NCBI GenBank assembly: GCA_947454695.1
Contig: CANGMW010000092.1
Coordinates: forward strand, 1-9,053
Source: Comamonadaceae bacterium
Lineage (GTDB): Bacteria; Pseudomonadota; Gammaproteobacteria; Burkholderiales; Burkholderiaceae_C
Reading direction: 5' to 3'
Length of the DNA stretch: 9,053 nt
Shown: piece by piece, positions 1 to 6,478 of the stretch
Numbering within the stretch: position 1 is the stretch's first letter
Layout: every line of letters starts with the position of its first letter
Notes under the pieces: model-generated
Told to the model about the DNA's origin: nothing
Databases searched by the model: none
What the model saw: the letters and a program-made list of their open reading frames with translations, nothing else
Made by a program: the position numbers and the translations under genes

Positions 1-1589
1 AAGAGTTTTTCAACCGCTTCGCGGCCTTTAGCGGTGGTCTCATGCAGTTGCTGTGCGTTGAACCAGGCGCGCACTTTGGTGCGGGCACGCGGACTGACCA
101 GGAAACCCAACTCCGGGTTGAGCCAGTCCCGTGAAGGCCCGCCCTCCTTGGCGACCACCACTTCTACGGTCTGCCCGTTTTTCAAAGCCGTGTTCAAGGG
201 CACCATGGCCCCGTCTACACGCGCGCCCCGGCAACGGTGGCCCAGGTTGGTGTGCACGTTGTAGGCAAAGTCCACCGGCGTGGCGCCCTGGGGCAACTCC
301 ACAATCGCCGCATCCGGGGTCAGCACATAGATGCGGTCTTCAAAAAACCCTTCAGCCTGGTGTGATCCCGACAGATCCCGTTCCCAAGCCAGCAGTTGGC
401 GCAGCACGGCAATTTTGGCGTCGTACTGGCTGTTGGCCGTCACCCCGCCACCGTAACCCTTGGCGCCCGCTTCTTTGTAAGCCCAGTGCGCCGCCACGCC
501 GAGCTCGGCGTGTTGGTGCATGGCTTGGGTGCGAATTTGAATTTCAATCGGCTTGCCCTGCACATCGCGAACAATGGTGTGCAGGGACTGGTAGCCGTTG
601 GCCTTGGGGCGGGCAATGTAGTCATCAAACTCCTCGCTCACCTGCTCAAAGCGGCTATGCACCCAGCTCAGAGCAGCGTAGCAGTTCGGCACCGAGTCCA
701 CCAGAATGCGCAAAGCGCGGATGTCGTAGACCTGGTCAAAGCCCAAAGATTTACCACGCATTTTTTTGACAATGCTGTAGATGTGTTTAGGACGGCCCTG
801 CACCTGCGCGGCGATGCCTTGTGAGCGCAACTCGGACTCCAGCTCATCCCGCAAGCGCACGACATAAGCCTCGCGCTCAGTTCTCTTCTCGTCTAACCAG
901 CCGGCGACTTGCTTGTAAGTCTGCGGCTCCATGAAGCGAAAAGACAGGTCCTCCATCTCCCACTTGATTTCCCAGATGCCCAGCCGGTTGGCCAAAGGGG
1001 CAAACACCTGTTGGGACTCAGCCGCCAGCCCAGGGGGCAGCGGCAATTTGCTGGCAGCGAAATGGCGCAGGGTTTGCAGTCGAGAGGCCAAGCGCAGCAT
1101 GACCACCCGCAAATCCCGGGAAAACGCCAGCAGCATCTTGCGCACATTCTCGGTCTGCGCCGCCGCAGTCTGCGCCATGGGGACCGCTAAGCCCGATCCG
1201 TTGGCGGCGACTTGCGCAGCACGCGCCTGGCGCTGAACATGGACCAGCTTGGTCGTCTCGATGGCCAGCTCGGCAAAGCTGTCGCCAAAGGCTTTCGCGA
1301 TCACCTCCTGCGGCTTATTCAAGTAGGCACTGGCGTAGACCAGGTAACTGGCGGCCTGCATGGCCTCAGAGCCGCCAATCGTTTGAAGAATGGCCGCTAC
1401 CGCATCCGCATGCGCCAAGATGTTTTCGCCGGTGTCCAGCGTTTCATTGGCCAGCAAAGGTTCTGCAAAGGCGCGCGCACGCGCCAGGGCATTGACCTGA
1501 TCAGGCAGACTTTGTGACGCGATGGCGATGACGTCGGGCAAGCGCCCTGGCTCGCGAGTTTCCCGTGTGTCGGTGCTTTGGCTTTTCAT
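1..1589 (-). CDS. relA: RelA, (p)ppGpp synthetase (partial, C-terminus beyond left edge)
   Basis: RelA transfers pyrophosphate from ATP to GDP/GTP to make (p)ppGpp, the stringent-response alarmone, on stalled ribosomes. About 529 residues are visible from ATG 1589; family members are about 740, so the C-terminal regulatory part is missing here. The N-terminal region has the helical fold of the HD hydrolase domain (His60 lies in its first helix), but the HD dyad is gone: the place where hydrolases carry HDxxED reads VYASAYL. The synthetase domain includes YDIR (288-291) and EFDD (320-323), the EXDD motif of synthetase-only RelA; bifunctional Rel/SpoT enzymes carry RXKD. ANGYQSLHT follows. The TGS domain starts near EDRIYVLTP (417). 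This supports monofunctional RelA over SpoT. The start is 7 bp behind the hydrolase stop and has only a weak GAG as ribosome site, so translation may depend on the upstream gene. Confidence 0.95.
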   Translation of the reverse strand, partial: MKSQSTDTRETREPGRLPDVIAIASQSLPDQVNALARARAFAEPLLANETLDTGENILAHADAVAAILQTIGGSEAMQAASYLVYASAYLNKPQEVIAKAFGDSFAELAIETTKLVHVQRQARAAQVAANGSGLAVPMAQTAAAQTENVRKMLLAFSRDLRVVMLRLASRLQTLRHFAASKLPLPPGLAAESQQVFAPLANRLGIWEIKWEMEDLSFRFMEPQTYKQVAGWLDEKRTEREAYVVRLRDELESELRSQGIAAQVQGRPKHIYSIVKKMRGKSLGFDQVYDIRALRILVDSVPNCYAALSWVHSRFEQVSEEFDDYIARPKANGYQSLHTIVRDVQGKPIEIQIRTQAMHQHAELGVAAHWAYKEAGAKGYGGGVTANSQYDAKIAVLRQLLAWERDLSGSHQAEGFFEDRIYVLTPDAAIVELPQGATPVDFAYNVHTNLGHRCRGARVDGAMVPLNTALKNGQTVEVVVAKEGGPSRDWLNPELGFLVSPRARTKVRAWFNAQQLHETTAKGREAVEKL

Positions 1590-1596
1590 GCCGGAC

Positions 1597-2487
1597 TCAA
1601 TCGGAGTTAAGCAAAAAATCGCCAACACATTGCACCTGCTCCGGAGCGAGCAGTGTGGGCGCATGACCCACACCGGGCCACGCCACCAACTGCGCCTTCG
1701 GCCCACGCTGAGTCATAGCCTGGGCGGTTGATGCCAGCAGCAAATCTGACTCAGCACCGCGCAACAGCAAGGTCTTGGCACGGATCGCGTCATACAGTTG
1801 CCACATCACCGCCTCGGCTTGCGCCGCAGCCTCCTGGGTCATCTGGCGTACCGGCACCGCAATGGCGGGGTCGTAATGCAACACCCAATCGGTGCTGCTG
1901 TCAGGCGCGGGTTGGAGCATCGGTCGGGTCAAAGCCTGCCATTGTTCGGCCGTGTGGGGACCAAATCCGGTGGAGATCGCCCAAAGCTTGTCGCAGGCCT
2001 CTTGTTGGGTGGCAAAACGCATCGTCTTGCCTAAATAAGCAGAGATACGTTGGATCGCCTCCCACTGCACAGCCGGACCCACATCATTGAGCACCAGGCG
2101 ACGAATCGGGGATTCGGGTAAGGCACTCAACACCATGCCGATCAATCCCCCCATGCTCGTGCCCACCCAATCCAAGGTGGTCGGGGACAAATGCTGAATG
2201 AGCACCTGCATATCGGCCACATAGCCAGGAATCTGGTAAGCCATCGGGTCTTGAAGCCAGTCGCTGCGCCCTCGCCCCACCACGTCAGGGCAGACCACGC
2301 GGACCCGGCCGGCTGCGCGTTCGCACAAGGCTTGCGCAAGGACATCAAAATCACGCCCCTGTCGAGACAAACCATGCACGCAAATGACCACATGCGGCGC
2401 ATCAGAGGGCCCCCATTGCCACCAAGCCATGCGGTGATGTCCTGCTGCATCAGGACAGTTCAAAAAGTTCAACGTCGGCTCGGACAT
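1597..2487 (-). CDS. Alpha/beta-hydrolase fold protein, probable esterase
   Basis: A 296-residue cytoplasmic alpha/beta hydrolase with no signal peptide. The oxyanion-hole region is VHGLSRQG (37-44). The nucleophile elbow is GTSMGG with Ser111 (GxSxG). The acid is probably Asp248 in RGAESDLL, and the base His275 in PGVGHAPTL. A cap region lies at about residues 140-225. The catalytic triad is complete, so an active serine hydrolase is likely; the substrate cannot be read from the sequence. It is the first gene of a pair with relA (7 bp gap) and is divergent from bdhA. Annotated relatives are usually called alpha/beta hydrolase, sometimes 3-oxoadipate enol-lactonase-like. A role on 3-hydroxybutyrate esters or oligomers, suggested by bdhA next door, is speculation. 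There is no clear Shine-Dalgarno before ATG 2487. Confidence 0.9.
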   Translation of the reverse strand: MSEPTLNFLNCPDAAGHHRMAWWQWGPSDAPHVVICVHGLSRQGRDFDVLAQALCERAAGRVRVVCPDVVGRGRSDWLQDPMAYQIPGYVADMQVLIQHLSPTTLDWVGTSMGGLIGMVLSALPESPIRRLVLNDVGPAVQWEAIQRISAYLGKTMRFATQQEACDKLWAISTGFGPHTAEQWQALTRPMLQPAPDSSTDWVLHYDPAIAVPVRQMTQEAAAQAEAVMWQLYDAIRAKTLLLRGAESDLLLASTAQAMTQRGPKAQLVAWPGVGHAPTLLAPEQVQCVGDFLLNSD

Positions 2488-2509
2488 GCGCTCAGGGGTA
2501 ACAGATAAT
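2481..2509 (+). promoter_or_regulatory. Candidate sigma-70 promoter for bdhA
   Basis: CGGACA (2481-2486, 4 of 6 matches to TTGACA) and GATAAT (2504-2509, 5 of 6 to TATAAT) are 17 bp apart. Transcription would begin near 2516 with a leader of about 44 nt carrying GGAG at 2549-2552. The -35 box overlaps the start codon of the divergent hydrolase gene. Confidence 0.4.
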
Positions 2510-2534
2510 TAGAGAAGTCACCATCGTAATTCAA
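2505..2534 (-). promoter_or_regulatory. Possible promoter for hydrolase-relA
   Basis: On the minus strand, TTGAAT (plus 2529-2534) and AATTAT (plus 2505-2510) are 18 bp apart, each matching 4 of 6 sigma-70 consensus bases. The start point would be near 2498, leaving about 11 nt of leader, which fits the missing Shine-Dalgarno. The -10 box shares its bases with the candidate bdhA promoter. The match is weak and could be chance. Confidence 0.2.
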
Positions 2535-2559
2535 TCGCGACATCCAACGGAGAAATCAC

Positions 2560-3342
2560 ATGCTCAAAGGAAAAACTGCACTTGTCACCGGCTCCACCAG
2601 CGGCATTGGCTTGGGCATTGCCAAAGCCCTGGCACAGCAAGGCGCCAACATTGTCATGAATGGTTTTGGCGATGTCGAAGCCCCAAAGGCAGAGATTGCC
2701 GCACTGGGCGTCCAAGTCGCCTACCACGGTGCGGACATGAGCAAGCCCGCCGAGATCGAAGCCATGATGCAATTTGCCGCACAGCAGTTTGGCGGTGTGG
2801 ACATTCTGGTCAACAACGCCGGCATTCAGCATGTGGCCCGCATCGAGAATTTTCCCGCAGAGCGCTGGGACGCCATCATCGCGATCAACCTCAGCAGTGC
2901 TTTTCATGCCACTCGCCTGGCCCTGCCAGCCATGCAAGCGGCCAACGGGGGAAAAGGCTGGGGCCGCATCATCAACGTGGCCTCGGTGCACGGTTTGGTG
3001 GGCTCTGCTGAAAAATCGGCTTATGTTGCGGCCAAGCACGGCATCGTCGGCCTGACCAAGGTCACCGCCTTGGAAAACGCCACCTCAGGCGTGACCTGCA
3101 ACGCCATTTGCCCGGGTTGGGTGCTTACCCCACTGGTCCAAAAACAAGTGGATGCCAAAGCTGCTGCGTTGCATATGAGCAATGAGGAAGCCACCAAACT
3201 CTTGCTCGGTGAGAAAGAACCGTCCATGCAATTCACCACGCCTGAAGAGCTGGGTGCACTCGCCGTGTTCCTGTGTTCTGAAGCGGCCAACAATGTCCGC
3301 GGTGTGGCTTGGAATATGGACGGCGGCTGGGCTGCGCAATAA
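2560..3342 (+). CDS. bdhA: (R)-3-hydroxybutyrate dehydrogenase, SDR family
   Basis: BdhA interconverts (R)-3-hydroxybutyrate and acetoacetate with NAD(H), the step after polyhydroxybutyrate depolymerisation. The 260 residues are the normal length. The Rossmann dinucleotide loop is TGSTSGIG (10-17) and the SDR NNAG motif is at 85-88. The SDR catalytic set is Asn110, Ser142, Tyr155 and Lys159. His144, Lys152, Gln196 and Trp257 match substrate-binding positions I recall from the Pseudomonas fragi enzyme, which makes this call firmer than generic SDR. The C-terminus ends NMDGGWAAQ, typical of the family. ATG 2560 has GGAG at 2549-2552, 7 nt upstream. The gene is monocistronic: divergent from the hydrolase and converging on the small minus-strand gene 15 bp beyond its stop. 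I saw no convincing terminator hairpin in that short gap. Confidence 0.95.
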   Translation: MLKGKTALVTGSTSGIGLGIAKALAQQGANIVMNGFGDVEAPKAEIAALGVQVAYHGADMSKPAEIEAMMQFAAQQFGGVDILVNNAGIQHVARIENFPAERWDAIIAINLSSAFHATRLALPAMQAANGGKGWGRIINVASVHGLVGSAEKSAYVAAKHGIVGLTKVTALENATSGVTCNAICPGWVLTPLVQKQVDAKAAALHMSNEEATKLLLGEKEPSMQFTTPEELGALAVFLCSEAANNVRGVAWNMDGGWAAQ

Positions 3343-3357
3343 GCCCGCGAGCGACAT

Positions 3358-3621
3358 CTAAGGCGTTTTTTTCGATTTAGGTGTTGCTTGTTGGAGACGA
3401 ATTTGCTGACGAAGCATTTGACGCTCGCCAAGGCTCAAATGCTTCACTTTTGATCGATCTTGCTTATTTTTCGACTCTTCCGTAATTACTTCACGGATTT
3501 CAGACTTTTTCGACGCTGACATCGGAATTTGCGCACTTTGCCCAAGTTCCGCTGTTACAGCAAATACAGCCGATGCAGAGAAGCATAGGCAAAGTACGCT
3601 GATTCGATAAATTTGAAGCAT
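3358..3621 (-). CDS. Small basic protein with predicted signal peptide, unknown function
   Basis: I do not recognise this 87-residue protein. Residues 7-22 are hydrophobic (ISVLCLCFSASAVFAV) after a short N-terminus with Arg6, followed by a plausible signal peptidase I site after Ala21 (VFA). The mature 66 residues would be polar and basic (about 14 Lys/Arg against 7 Asp/Glu). They end in a likely amphipathic helix, LSLGERQMLRQQIR (62-75), then a Lys/Pro-rich tail. The LSxxERxxLRxxIR pattern recalls short exported betaproteobacterial proteins with repeated ER/LR helices, but I cannot name a family. GC content is clearly lower than in the neighbours. There is no Shine-Dalgarno at ATG 3621, which weakens the call; a promoter-like pair lies just upstream. 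No other gene occupies the bdhA-ompR gap of about 450 bp. Cys11 sits too early to be a lipobox cysteine. Confidence 0.55.
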   Translation of the reverse strand: MLQIYRISVLCLCFSASAVFAVTAELGQSAQIPMSASKKSEIREVITEESKNKQDRSKVKHLSLGERQMLRQQIRLQQATPKSKKTP

Positions 3622-3653
3622 TGAGTGAATTTAATTCATTTTGCAAATGCTGT

Positions 3654-3682
3654 ATTTTTAAATGACTTCGCTCGAATGACAA
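3654..3682 (-). promoter_or_regulatory. Possible promoter of the small exported-protein gene
   Basis: On the minus strand, TTGTCA (plus 3677-3682, 5 of 6) and AAAAAT (plus 3654-3659, 4 of 6) are 17 bp apart. The start point would be near 3647, about 26 nt before the ATG at 3621. The region is AT-rich, so chance matches are easy. Confidence 0.25.
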
Positions 3683-3693
3683 GCCCCGCTAAA

Positions 3694-3778
3694 CTTGTAA
3701 CATAGTGTCAAAATTTGAGAAAACTGAATGAGCTATCTGTAACGGCAGTCGCAGAATCGGCACTGTTACAAGTTACAG
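3694..3778 (+). promoter_or_regulatory. Cluster of TGTAAC/GTTACA boxes before ompR
   Basis: TGTAAC occurs at 3696-3701 and 3738-3743, exactly 42 bp (four helical turns) apart. Its reverse complement GTTACA occurs at 3765-3770 and 3772-3777, 7 bp apart. CTTGTAAC (3694-3701) is an exact inverted match to 3765-3772, and CTGTAAC (3737-3743) to GTTACAG (3772-3778). GTAACAT at 3697-3703 resembles one end of the OmpR box as I recall it from E. coli. A regulator site, possibly for OmpR autoregulation, is an inference. Another GTTACA lies at 3554-3559 inside the small gene, in the near-palindrome GCTGTTACAGC. Confidence 0.4.
3715..3743 (+). promoter_or_regulatory. Candidate promoter for ompR-envZ
   Basis: TTGAGA (3715-3720, 5 of 6) and TGTAAC (3738-3743, 4 of 6) are 17 bp apart. 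The start point would be near 3750, with a leader of about 39 nt. The -10 box coincides with one of the TGTAAC boxes, so a protein bound there would compete with RNA polymerase. Confidence 0.3.
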
Positions 3779-3788
3779 GAGCAACCTG

Positions 3789-4520
3789 ATGTCTATGAAT
3801 TCCAAGCGTGCCGACAAAATTCTGATCGTCGATGACGACTCTCGCATCCGCGACTTATTGCGGCGTTATTTGGTGCAAGAGGGCTTCGAGATTTTTCTTG
3901 CTGAAGATGGCAAAGCCCTCACCCGAATCATGCGCCGTGAAACGGTGGATTTGATCGTTTTGGATCTGATGATGCCTGGAGAAGATGGCATAACCATCTG
4001 CCGGCGATTGCGCTCGAGCAATGACAAAACGCCCATCATCATGTTGACCGCCAAAGTCGAAGATGTTGACCGTATCGTGGGGCTTGAAGTAGGTGCCGAC
4101 GACTACCTGGGCAAACCTTTCAACCCACGCGAATTACTGGCCAGGATCAACGCCGTTTTACGCCGTCGCCCTACACAAGAACCTCCAGGTGCACCCTCCA
4201 GCGAAAACGAGGTGGTGAACTTCGGTCCCTTTAGCTTTGATTTGGGTGCTCGAATTCTGCGTAAAGGTGCAGAACAACTGGCCTTGACCACAGGTGAGTT
4301 TGCCATGCTCAAGGCGCTGGTGCGGCACCCGCGCATGCCGATGTCGCGGGAAAAATTAGCCCAGTTGGCACGTGGCCGCGGGTTTGAGCCGTTTGATCGC
4401 AGCTTGGACGTTCAAATTTCCCGCTTACGTAAGTTGATCGAGGCCGATGTCTCTGTACCCCGTTACATCCAAACGGTTTGGGGCGTCGGTTATGTGTTCG
4501 TTCCGGATGGAACCCCCTGA
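3789..4520 (+). CDS. ompR: OmpR-family response regulator
   Basis: OmpR is the DNA-binding partner of EnvZ and controls porin and other envelope genes when phosphorylated. The protein has 243 residues. The receiver domain (about 9-125) has the acidic pocket Asp15/Asp16, phospho-acceptor Asp59 in VLDLMMPGEDG, Thr87 and Lys109, each four positions after the E. coli equivalents. The OmpR/PhoB winged-helix domain (about 143-240) contains TTGEFAMLKALV, DVQISRLRKLIEAD and RYIQTVWGVGYVFVPDG, very close to E. coli OmpR, so this is an orthologue and not a generic family member. In Bordetella the counterpart is called RisA. ATG 3789 has AGGAG at 3777-3781, 7 nt upstream; a second ATG two codons later is possible. 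The stop overlaps the likely start region of envZ, so the two genes form an operon. Confidence 0.96.
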   Translation: MSMNSKRADKILIVDDDSRIRDLLRRYLVQEGFEIFLAEDGKALTRIMRRETVDLIVLDLMMPGEDGITICRRLRSSNDKTPIIMLTAKVEDVDRIVGLEVGADDYLGKPFNPRELLARINAVLRRRPTQEPPGAPSSENEVVNFGPFSFDLGARILRKGAEQLALTTGEFAMLKALVRHPRMPMSREKLAQLARGRGFEPFDRSLDVQISRLRKLIEADVSVPRYIQTVWGVGYVFVPDGTP

Positions 4521-5983
4521 ATTTGTTGAACGCTGTCTTTAATTTGCCCAGGTCAATTTGGCGTTCCCTCACCGGTTCAAGCCAGCGTGCGCCCTCGCCT
4601 CATCCAGAGGCTGAGGGCGCCGACACGCCCGAGTTTGAAGAGGAAGCCGCACGTGGTCGAGGCCTGAGTCTTTTTTGGCGGACTTTTTTCTTATTGGCCT
4701 TGTTGCTCTTTGGCAGTATTTTGGCCTGGCTTCAATCGCTGCGCGCGCTGGAGTTTGAACCCCGGGCTTTGCAATCGGCACAAGAAATCAGCTCGCTGGT
4801 CAATTTGAGTCGAGCCGCGCTGATTCACTCGGAATCGCAAGCTCGCAACACCCTCATTGAAACCATGTCTGAGCAGGAGGATCTGTCCATCCTGCCGCGC
4901 GAAACCAATGACATCTACGAGCCTTTTGGCACGACCGCGCTGAACCGCCGCATTGAGCAGGATCTCAAAAACAGATTAGGGCCTGAGACCGTGGTGGCCA
5001 ACAGCGTGAACGGCAAGCAAGCGCTGTGGGTCAGCTTTCAAATTGAGGGTGATAACTATTGGCTGCAAACCGACCGCGAACGCATTGAGCTCAATGTGGG
5101 CAAGTCCTTGGCCATTTGGTTATTTGCAGCCATTTTGTTGTCACTCGCCGGCTCGGCTGTGATGGCCGGGCTCATCAATAAACCGCTTCAACAACTCTCG
5201 TTTGCCACCGGCCGCATCAGTGAAGGCGATTTCGCCGCAAGCCGATTGGACGAAGACGTCCCCACCAGCGAGATTCGGCTGGTCAACATCGGCTTTAACC
5301 GCATGGTGCAAAGCCTGTCCAAGTTAGAGCAGGATCGTGCGGTGATGATGGCTGGCATTTCACATGACTTGCGTACGCCCTTGGCACGCTTAAGGCTTGA
5401 GACTGAAATGAGCGTGACCGATACCGAAGCCAAAGCGCACATGGAATCGGATATCGAGCAGCTGGACGGCATCATCAACAAGTTCATGGACTATGCGCGG
5501 TCCGAACCCGTCAAGCTGTCTGCCGTTCACCTCAACAAGGTGATCCAAAATTGTCTCTATGCTTTCAGAGAACGACGGGACATGCGATTCAAACTCGACA
5601 TTGAAGCCGAGTTATTTGTCCTGGCAGATGAGGTGGAGCTCAGCCGTGTAATTTCCAACTTGCTTGAGAACGCTCGGCGCTATGGCAAATCGCCATCCTC
5701 AGGTATGACCCATATCGACATCATTGCGCAGTCGCACAAGTCCTGGATCTTGATCAAAATCAGAGACTACGGCGCAGGCGTTTCACCCGAAGTGCTCCCC
5801 AATTTGACCAAGCCTTTTTTCCGGGGAGATACGGCCCGCACCGCTGCTACAGGCACCGGTCTTGGGTTAGCGATTGTGGAGAAAACGATTCACCGCATGC
5901 ATGGTCGCTTCGCGCTGGCCAACAGCGCCAGTGGGGGCTTGTCCGCGCGTCTTTTGCTACCTAACGCTCACAAACGGCGATAG
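4517..5983 (+). CDS. envZ: EnvZ-like sensor histidine kinase, non-ATG start
   Basis: This is the membrane kinase/phosphatase partner of OmpR. Counting from CTG 4517 (488 residues): a hydrophilic N-terminus of about 53 residues, TM1 about 54-73, a periplasmic sensor loop about 74-197, TM2 about 198-219, HAMP about 220-272, then the DHp domain with phospho-acceptor His283 in AGISHDLRTPLARLRLETEM, as in EnvZ. The ATPase domain has the N-box LLENARRYG (Asn385), G1 DYGAGV (Asp417), PFFRGD and G2 TGTGLGLAIV. No ATG lies near the ompR stop in this frame. CTG 4517 would overlap that stop as CTGA, with GGATGGA upstream; TTG 4523, TTG 4526, TTG 4544 and the far upstream TTG 4478 (501 residues, 43 bp overlap) are alternatives. 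The start is therefore uncertain by up to 22 codons, while the kinase identity is secure. Confidence 0.92.
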   Translation: MNLLNAVFNLPRSIWRSLTGSSQRAPSPHPEAEGADTPEFEEEAARGRGLSLFWRTFFLLALLLFGSILAWLQSLRALEFEPRALQSAQEISSLVNLSRAALIHSESQARNTLIETMSEQEDLSILPRETNDIYEPFGTTALNRRIEQDLKNRLGPETVVANSVNGKQALWVSFQIEGDNYWLQTDRERIELNVGKSLAIWLFAAILLSLAGSAVMAGLINKPLQQLSFATGRISEGDFAASRLDEDVPTSEIRLVNIGFNRMVQSLSKLEQDRAVMMAGISHDLRTPLARLRLETEMSVTDTEAKAHMESDIEQLDGIINKFMDYARSEPVKLSAVHLNKVIQNCLYAFRERRDMRFKLDIEAELFVLADEVELSRVISNLLENARRYGKSPSSGMTHIDIIAQSHKSWILIKIRDYGAGVSPEVLPNLTKPFFRGDTARTAATGTGLGLAIVEKTIHRMHGRFALANSASGGLSARLLLPNAHKRR

Positions 5984-5996
5984 CGCGCAGCGTTTG
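5971..5996. other. Stem-loop at the envZ/ispF convergence
   Basis: CAAACG (5971-5976) and CGTTTG (5991-5996) can pair around a 14-nt GC-rich loop. The element spans the envZ stop and most of the 18 bp gap before the ispF stop. It could act in both directions as a barrier between converging transcripts, but no T-run follows on either strand, so I do not call it an intrinsic terminator. Confidence 0.2.
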
Positions 5997-6001
5997 CTGG
6001 G

Positions 6002-6478
6002 TTAACGGGTGAGCAGCACCACAGCCCGTGCTTCCATGCTTTGTCCCAAACCCACCGGCCCCATTTTTTCGGCGGTCTTGGCCTTCACATTGACTGCTGA
6101 CACCTCGATCGTCAAAGCCTTGGCAATTTGCACACACATGGCCGGAATGTGAGGCGACAACTTGGGCGCTTGTGCAATCACGGTGCTGTCCACATTGCCG
6201 ATCTGCCAGCCTTGGGCCCGCACGCGCTTGGCTGCCTCCGCCAGCAAAACCAAAGAATCCGCACCTTTGAATTGCGCATCGGTGTCGGGGAAATGCCGAC
6301 CGATATCACCCAGTCCGGCAGCCCCCAACAGGGCGTCGGTCAAGGCATGGAGCAGCACGTCAGCATCGGAATGGCCTAACAAGCCCAGGTGATAAGGCAC
6401 CTCCACCCCGCCAATGATCAACTTGCGCTCAGGCACCAAGGCATGGACATCCCACCCCTCACCGATTCGAAAATTCAT
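6002..6478 (-). CDS. ispF: 2-C-methyl-D-erythritol 2,4-cyclodiphosphate synthase
   Basis: IspF cyclises CDP-methylerythritol 2-phosphate to MEcPP with release of CMP, the fifth step of the MEP isoprenoid pathway. The 158 residues are full length. Zinc ligands are Asp10 and His12 in GWDVHAL and His44, two positions after the E. coli residues. The GHSDADVLLHALTDALLGA segment (35-53) and DIGRHFPDTD are family signatures. The C-terminal part contains VNVKAKTAEKMGPVG with the conserved Lys/Thr/Glu of the CDP site. The start is well supported: the minus strand carries AAGGA (plus 6485-6489) 6 nt before ATG 6478, and this ATG overlaps the ispD stop as ATGA, so the genes are probably translationally coupled. 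It converges on envZ with an 18 bp gap. Confidence 0.97.
   Translation of the reverse strand: MNFRIGEGWDVHALVPERKLIIGGVEVPYHLGLLGHSDADVLLHALTDALLGAAGLGDIGRHFPDTDAQFKGADSLVLLAEAAKRVRAQGWQIGNVDSTVIAQAPKLSPHIPAMCVQIAKALTIEVSAVNVKAKTAEKMGPVGLGQSMEARAVVLLTR

Noticed and set aside
131..1517. Several plus-strand frames of 90-212 codons over 34-1517
   Set aside because: All are antisense to relA, have compositionally odd proteins rich in Arg, Pro and Ala, and lack ribosome sites.
2518..3039. Minus-strand frame of 173 codons across bdhA
   Set aside because: Antisense shadow of a well-supported SDR gene; it also covers the bdhA promoter and has no recognisable domain.
3343..3375. T-run (GCGTTTTTTTCG) just after bdhA as an intrinsic terminator
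   Set aside because: I could not find a convincing GC-rich stem directly before the T-run; it also encodes the Lys-rich tail of the small gene on the other strand.
3585..3591. Possible lipoprotein cysteine (Cys11) in the small exported protein
   Set aside because: The cysteine comes after only ten residues with no adequate hydrophobic stretch before it; a signal peptidase I site after Ala21 fits better.
3500..3682. Alternative minus-strand frame of 60 codons overlapping the small exported-protein gene
   Set aside because: No signal peptide, no ribosome site and no coherent helix pattern; the frame at 3358-3621 explains the region better.
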